Made by a program: the position numbers and the translations under genes. This document shows, one piece after another, positions 58,608-64,000 of a stretch of DNA of 64,000 nucleotides (within the stretch, counting starts at the first letter, position 1; the number at the start of each line of letters is the position of its first letter). The notes beneath the pieces are model-generated. The model ran no database searches. It saw only the letters and a program-made list of their open reading frames with translations, and was not told where the DNA came from. This DNA comes from Trileptium ribeirensis (lineage: Eukaryota; Nematoda; Enoplea; Enoplida; Thoracostomopsidae). The stretch is from NCBI GenBank assembly GCA_030248225.1, contig JASANE010005252.1:1-64000 (forward strand). The letters are read 5' to 3'.

Positions 58608-58791
58608 CCCCGGCGAGTGTTGCAAACAGAGTTTCCTCAAATATTCTCGAACTGGTAGAAAATTCTTTATTCTCCGTATGTTCTTCGAATAACTGTATAC
58701 CAGATGGATGGATTTTTTCAAATCTTATTCGTTGACGCGCAACGAAATGTATGTAGTTTTGCACCAAACTTTGTATTTGCGCTGTGCTCAT
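58608..58791 (-). CDS. Unrecognised short open frame behind a TATA box
   Basis: An ATG at 58789-58791 in good context (AACCATGAG) opens a frame MSTAQIQSLVQNYIHFVARQ..., rich in charged residues (RQRIRFEKIHPSG, LFEEHTENKEF). It runs into the MITE at 58607. TATAAAAG lies at 58878-58885, about 90 bp upstream on the same strand. It is not a dymeclin exon, because exons A and B join in phase without it. I do not recognise the family. It could be the start of a nested gene, a retrocopy or transposon-derived sequence, cut by the MITE. Confidence 0.3.
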
Positions 58792-59654
58792 GGTTTCTTC
58801 CAAATTTTTCACAAAACCGATACGAATTGAGATGAACAATACATCCAGAGTAACCACACTCACTCCGTTTCCCCTCGCTTTTATAGTTACTAGTTAACTA
58901 AAAATAGTTTAAAACTAGATTTTAACGCCAATCCCATAAGTAAGCGTAAGAAATGAGTTACGAGTTATTTTATTGTTTTGCATTGATATAAACACAGAAT
59001 TTTGATAAGTTCAACCTGTAAAAAACTCATCAACCACTGGTTTATAACATGAGCCCTGTCTCGGTCGAAACTTTTCTGCTCCCCCCAAAAATAAGCATAT
59101 ATGCTACGTATATCATTGAAGCAGTGCTATGAACTAAACTAGTAGGAAAAAGTGCATTTTTCATGTAAAAAGAAAAACCCTGACAAAAATGCTATTGGGA
59201 AGAAGGGTATTGTATATATATATAGTGTTTAATTGGCTCTGTTAAACAGGTTTGTTGGTGAAAAATGTCATACTGATATTATGTAACTGCAATTTATAGT
59301 TGCAATATGGGAAAATGCTTCACGGTAATTGTATCAGTTTGAAAAATGTTGCTGTCCTTGACACTCTAGAGTGTTTTTGCAAGCAAAAATGCTATACGCT
59401 TTCAAGTTAGCATAGTTTTCTATGCATTGTTGGGATTTGAGTCATGGTTAGTACTCTATGATAAAGACCTTGCTGTGGAAATATGCTCCCTTCAGCACGG
59501 AACTCTCGCATTCGACACTACATTTTTTGAAACTAGTGAAACGTTTACGGCTGATAAATTCCTTTATATTACATTTTATTGAATGAAGTTGATAATATAT
59601 GGTAAGGTGTACAACATATTGCTACAGATAGCATGACAACGGTAGAACACCAAA

Positions 59655-60150
59655 TAAGTAAGGCTCATGTACTTAATGTTGAGATTTTTTGTATTTTAAA
59701 GCCCAAAATCAAAATAATTGCTTCAAAACCTGTCAAAATCAGACTTTTGGCCCAAAAACGTGCGTAAGCATCTTTTATATCGGTGCTCTTTCACCAAATG
59801 TAGACATAGGTGCCAAGGCACGTTAATATTATCCAAATAAGCATGTATAAAAATCTGATCACGTACACGTGAGAAAAATATCCCATCGTAATGTCGAATT
59901 ATACCCCGTAATGTAAAACATATTTGCAATCAACGCCCCTACACTTTATATAATCACGGTGTAAAAGATAGGGAAGGCCCAATGTTGTGGCACCGATGCA
60001 GAACTAACCACCGAGTCCATATCGGCTCAGTTTTAAATTTTCCACATGAAAAGATCTAGAAAGTAGGCATGGTGGCTACCTGCCCTGTATCAAGCACATA
60101 GTTTTCAGAAAAATGAAAGGACTGTATCGTTGCCTATTTAACGTACAACT
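59655..60150. repeat. Dispersed repeat, uninterrupted copy
   Basis: Related to 24040-24332 plus 24700-24900. This copy lacks the inserted MITE and so marks the original junction near 59945-59970. Confidence 0.55.
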
Positions 60151-60325
60151 GAACGATAATTATTACTAATAGCAATGAAGCTATGTATGATTTGAATCGT
60201 TTTCAAATTAATCCGTTTTGACAATGACTAAAACTGAGTTACGTACATGTTTACAGATAATTCCACGCCTGTAACTTTAACTGGTCTGGCGTTTTAAATA
60301 ATCCTATTATAAAATTATAATATAC

Positions 60326-60472
60326 TCGTTGCATCGTTCCGATTCGGCTACTTCACCCGACCGTCGTAAAACAACTTGAACAAATGCCGCGAAATTTGCC
60401 GTCGTTGCTGTATTGTACATAAGCGCTTGACAAAAATCTGCGACACCATTGCGAATTTGTGCTGCATCGTCC
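60326..60472 (-). CDS. DYM: Dymeclin exon A (first exon found)
   Basis: After one base completing a codon: DDAAQIRNGVADFCQALMYN, then ANFAAFVQVVLRRSGEV and SERCN. This matches dymeclin LLEEATISVCRSLVENN, GNLGALIKVFLSRTKEL and AECQN. Acceptor TTTCGTTAG|G (phase 2), donor AACGA|GTATAT (phase 2). The expected upstream exon, carrying the initiator Met, was not seen. Confidence 0.93.
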
Positions 60473-60499
60473 CTAACGAAATAAAACATGAAATTACAC

Positions 60500-61983
60500 A
60501 CCTTTAATTTTAGGAAATAGATTGTCCTACAACTAATATTTACTAAATGGAAATTTGCACACTAAAACGTGAATAATTTCTGCAGAATAGTTTAATAAAA
60601 ATTTGGATCTCCATAAAATAATACTTTGTTACAAGGCAATGGTCATTGATCGCAACATAAAGATCAACTGTTAACACACAGTATCGAGAGGACGACAGTG
60701 CTGTATATTGTCTCTTGCTCAGCACGATCTAGTCATTATTTTGTAATGACGGGTTGAGATGTATTTAAGCATTTAATGAAATGTACATCTGTTTCATAAA
60801 TTAGAAGGTTACAAGGTACTAGTGAAAACATCCACAAGGTATCTTCACCACGGACCAGCCCATGTCATAAGATTGCAAGACTAGCGCGCTACTACAACAT
60901 CACAGACGTCGAGCAAATCAGTTTGCAATAGCTCCGCAACGTATACTAGCACATTGAACTGTTATAACTAAAAATCTCAGATCTACATTACAGTAAACGA
61001 CAGCTAGAGTTCATTTCATGTTTCGACTAAACATTTAGGATATCTTTACTACAATCTGAGTGAACGAAACACAGCTAAATTAATTTTCTGTAAAAGTTCA
61101 CCGTGTATAGTTTATAGAAATGTTTGAAACATAAATAAAATACAAGCCAATCGCACTAATGTCACTTTTAAGGGAAGTCCTCTTGCGTGGTTAAGTTCCT
61201 AGATAGCCAAGCGTATCATTGGTCTCATTTTTAAAACGGGGCGAGCGAAGCGACCGGAGTTTCCACCAATAACTTTGCTAGCGGTAAATTCATATCTTTT
61301 TGTCCATCTGTGGACATCATAACTCATCACCGGATGGATGGATGTTCACAATTTTTTATTTCGTCAAAAATTCAGTCCATTTGTGCTTTTTCATTGCACG
61401 CTAAATTCACCGACCACGTTTTCCGGGTTAAAATGGGCCCCAAAAGAGTCAAGGGTCACAATTTTTTTAATCTGGTCACCCGGGGTATCTATCTTTCGCG
61501 ATCTACCGCGAGGCAGAGACATCGCAGCGAGAAAACAATAAACACTTCAGAACATCTCACGAAAAGCTATAACTTTGCTGTAATTCGTGTTTGGTCAGAG
61601 CTGTCGTTTTCGAGCTAAGAGCCGGTTTTTAAAAAATGAAAATTTTGAAAAATTTATAAAGTAAGGTTTGTTGCTTGTTGGGGTGAACTACAAGATTATA
61701 TAATCATTTAACCCGTCAAACAATTTTGTATTTTAGCACTGTGTTAGTAACCCCGCGGGACGGTTCTGGCGCAAAATTTGGTAAATTTTGACACTAAAAA
61801 TGGTAGAATAGTCACTTTTTCAATGTAGATATATATAGGTTAACCGAACGTACCTACAGATTTTAGTAGTTGCTAAATACGATACAAGCAATTCTATTTC
61901 CGTGGTATGCGTCAAGTTTTAGGGGTTTACTGCTTAAAAATCACTTTAAATAATAATTTTTCTTAAAATTTATTTAAATATAT
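60500..61983. other. Upstream intron or 5' region, nothing recognised
   Basis: No exon matching the dymeclin N terminus was found on the minus strand. 61215-61330 (CGAGCGAAGCGACCGGAG, CATCACCGGATGG) resembles repeat DNA near 46.3 kb. The overlapping 102-codon plus-strand open frame has no recognisable domain. Confidence 0.4.
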
Positions 61984-63858
61984 AGGTCATTTCACGAAAC
62001 CATGTAATTTTAAACACCACTTTTTGAAGCCAAAATGAAACCTTTTCGAATGTACAGTGTTTAGACCCCTTCCGACGTAAAAAACCTTGAATTTTTCGAA
62101 TATCGACGTCTCTATGCAAAACGAACTTCCTGTAACCTGTTACAGGGGTCGCAAAGAGCCCCCTGGGGTTCAAATTTTAATCCGAAATAAGTCTGTATTC
62201 TATAGGTAGACGCAGGACACGTGAACTATGGTCTGTTTGTATGCAAGCCGGAGAGAGTCGCGGTCAAGCCATGTTGCCTATAATTGGTGCCGCTAGAGAC
62301 CTTTTGAGGTTAAAAACTACCAATTTAGAACAAGCGTGTCGCAGAAGTTTTTCTAGCGCAACGGATACAGCACATACAGATACCATTTTATGCACACAAA
62401 CCAACATTGAGTGAGAGATGTCCGACAGAAAATTTCAGACAGATCCATAGGTCTTGTAAAAATTGACACCCCGATATGTGTAAGTCGGGGGGGGGGCTAC
62501 ACCTTAAGTCGGGCAGGGACCTACACCTTATAACGCGTAAAACCTTAACTACTTCTGGAGGTTCTGGATTTGGTTTCACTGATAATCTGCGCGACGTACC
62601 ACTCGTCGTCATAAACTGCAATGACACAGTTGCTAACGGTTGTAGGCGCTGCTTTCGATGTGCTCGCTTTCGATATTATGGATGCGGCTTTTGATGTGCT
62701 CGCTTTCAATGTTGCTGCTTTTGCTGCAGCGAAGTCAAAACGGAACGCATCACGCTGCTGCTCAGCACACGTTCCACCGCGTGCGCAAGTATCGCAAACG
62801 CAAGAAACAGGCCAGCAGCGAATCAATGACAAAGACTCTGGCTTAAAACAGTGTAATCCATAAGTGCCTGGAATTGTGCGAGCATTTTCAGCACGAGATC
62901 TGACTTCTTCCCGGGCACGCTCAACGTCCTGCGATGTACAGAGAAGCAATTTCATGTTAGAGCGGAATAGGTCTGTAGGCAGGCGGAAGGGTTACCTAGC
63001 TGTCGCAGTTAACCGCAAGGCCCTTATTATGGCGCACAGATGACGAACTTGTATACTAATATGGTTTTTGCGACCTTTGGTTTCGTTTATTATATGCGGT
63101 CGGGGGGGGGGGGCTACAACACATCAGGTCGGGGTGGGCTACATTTTCATTAAAAATTTTAATACAGGGCCCGATTCTAGTGGGGAGTTACTATATTTCT
63201 ATCCGGCCTATTGTATGACTGTAAGCTAAATTTGGTTTTTTGAACTGAATTTTCGTAAGGTCGAGGGGGCTACATTTTGCATACCTATTTTCGTTACTTT
63301 GTGACCTTCGGCCTCATAACTAAGCAACACATAGATATATGCTCACATTCTTTTTTTCAATGACACCTGTATATACCGATTACGATTATTGTTATATAGA
63401 ATTATTGGCGCTAGTGCACTTTGACATTATTTACCAGCGTATGCGAGTTGTCAAATTTGACGTAGGTCGGGGGGCTATATGTCACGAGAAAAAATTTCTG
63501 AAGCTTGGCGTCAGCTTCAGTGTCTATGTTTACCCCCAAGTTTTTCCGGAAAAATTAGCAAATATCAAATGTTCATAGTGAAATGAAAAACACACATATG
63601 TGTCATGTGCTGGCGATACCGCGAACGGTTACAATGGGACATGTGTTTCTGGCTTCATTTAGCCCATATGATTTGTGGACCCCTAGTTCGTGCTATGTTA
63701 GGGGCACAGAAGTCCACCATACCTTATAATGACCGTCGGACAGCATATTACTACACCACACAGTCCCATTAAATTTCCTTCCAAAGGACTGGTGGTATGG
63801 GACAAAAAGTGCCGATGTAGCCCCCCCGACCAAATTACATGGTTTCGTGAAATGACCC
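61984..63858. mobile_element. G-run DNA transposon, copy B (longer copy)
   Basis: The left terminus GGTCATTTCACGAAACCATG (its first G apparently mutated to A) and the right terminus CATGGTTTCGTGAAATGACC are inverted. ATAT flanks each end, a 4-bp duplication. The outer thirds match copy A closely in sequence and order. GTCGGGGGGGCTACA-type boxes occur near 62483, 62504, 63099, 63126, 63260 and 63466, and one is inverted near 63817. 1875 bp. Confidence 0.85.
62545..62955 (-). pseudogene. Coding remnant inside G-run transposon
   Basis: An open frame of 136 codons, bounded by sequence without further coding similarity. It contains KLLLCTSQDVERAREEV, ENARTIPGTYGLHCFKPES, a Cys-rich stretch (CVCDTC, GGTC), a degenerate low-complexity stretch (KASTSKAA repeats) and NCVIAVYDDEWYVAQIISE. 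From memory, the 'GT..LHCF.P' and 'YDDEWYVG.V' blocks recur in C-terminal parts of transposon-derived proteins in cnidarians and arthropods, but I cannot assign the superfamily. The catalytic part is missing. Confidence 0.6.
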
Positions 63859-64000
63859 ATATATATTTCAAAACTTTTTGTCTTTTTGGAAATTAGAAGT
63901 AAAACGAAGAGTTCTTCGGTTATATATATGAATAAAATGACCATAGCATTGATAATAAAGTCTTGCCGGTGTATAAGAGGATAAATTGCTGTACAAAATG
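63859..64000. other. Right flank, fragment of satellite-like repeat
   Basis: The last 40 bases (TATAAGAGGATAAATTGCTG, then TACAAAATG) resemble 16331-16360 (TATAGAGGATGAATTGCTC, then TACAAAATG). The satellite-like family of 16-18 kb therefore probably continues past the window edge. Confidence 0.45.

Larger units (their letters stand above)
56990..60325 (-). other. DYM intron A/B
   Basis: Phase 2, 3.3 kb. Contains a CCCC-rich repeat at about 57.9-58.2 kb, a MITE (58274-58607), a short open frame with a TATA box on the same strand (58608-58885) and a dispersed repeat (59655-60150). The rest holds nothing recognisable. Confidence 0.6.
15323..60472 (-). other. DYM: Dymeclin gene (DYM), 14 coding exons, 5' end missing
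   Basis: Dymeclin is a peripheral Golgi protein needed for normal Golgi organisation and secretory traffic; loss in humans causes Dyggve-Melchior-Clausen disease (established knowledge). The 14 exons annotated below follow the vertebrate protein in order. All 13 junctions have GT and AG ends, and each pair of split codons agrees in phase. The joined frame is 705 codons including the stop, without interruption. Most introns are 0.9-6 kb and packed with MITEs and tandem repeats; the K/L intron is only 552 bp. The N-terminal 50 or so residues, which in vertebrates carry a myristoylatable Met-Gly, were not found up to 64000. The gene therefore probably starts outside the window and spans more than 45 kb. 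Confidence 0.95.

Noticed and set aside
58465..58863. Frame treated as one 132-codon protein or as a dymeclin exon
   Set aside because: The C-terminal half is MITE sequence, and dymeclin exons A and B join in phase across this intron.

Overview
This is metazoan (invertebrate) nuclear DNA. The window is AT-rich and gene-poor, with GT-AG introns of about 0.5 to 6 kb and a dense layer of DNA transposons, MITEs and minisatellites. I cannot name the species. Nothing is bacterial: there are no operons, ribosome binding sites or CRISPR arrays.

The one confident host gene is dymeclin (DYM), a Golgi-associated secretory-trafficking protein, on the minus strand. Fourteen coding exons lie from 60472 down to the stop codon at 15323. 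Every junction is GT-AG and every intron phase matches its neighbour. Together the exons encode about 704 residues that follow vertebrate dymeclin in order from about residue 50 to the C terminus. The first coding exon or exons (roughly the first 50 residues) were not found and probably lie beyond 64000.

Layout: 1-6300 is GC-richer intergenic DNA with no recognisable gene. It holds three diverged hairpin-bearing repeats (1822-2270), a 37-bp minisatellite (2985-3505) and a scattered series of short GC-rich perfect hairpins. 6786-9298 (minus) is a decayed pogo/Tigger-like transposase with one phase-1 intron. 9598-9882 is a hAT-like MITE carrying an internal 91-bp duplication. 9900-15000 is mostly featureless AT-rich DNA with a cluster of ACACCAT/ATGGTGT palindromes and a minisatellite. 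15323-60472 is DYM, whose introns hold nearly all the mobile DNA. That includes a TCGA-rich palindromic MITE family, a 330-480 bp MITE family making 5-bp target duplications, a mariner pseudogene split by two nested MITEs, one copy of an unclassified DNA transposon with G-run subterminal repeats, and several degenerate tandem arrays. Downstream of 60472 the main feature is a second, longer copy of that G-run transposon (61984-63858), which keeps a coding remnant.

The most interesting new material is the G-run transposon family (47202-48816 and 61984-63858). It has shared inverted termini, 4-bp target duplications and repeated GTCGGGGGGGCTACA boxes. The three structured repeats near 2 kb come next. 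Family calls rest on remembered protein motifs; no database search was run.
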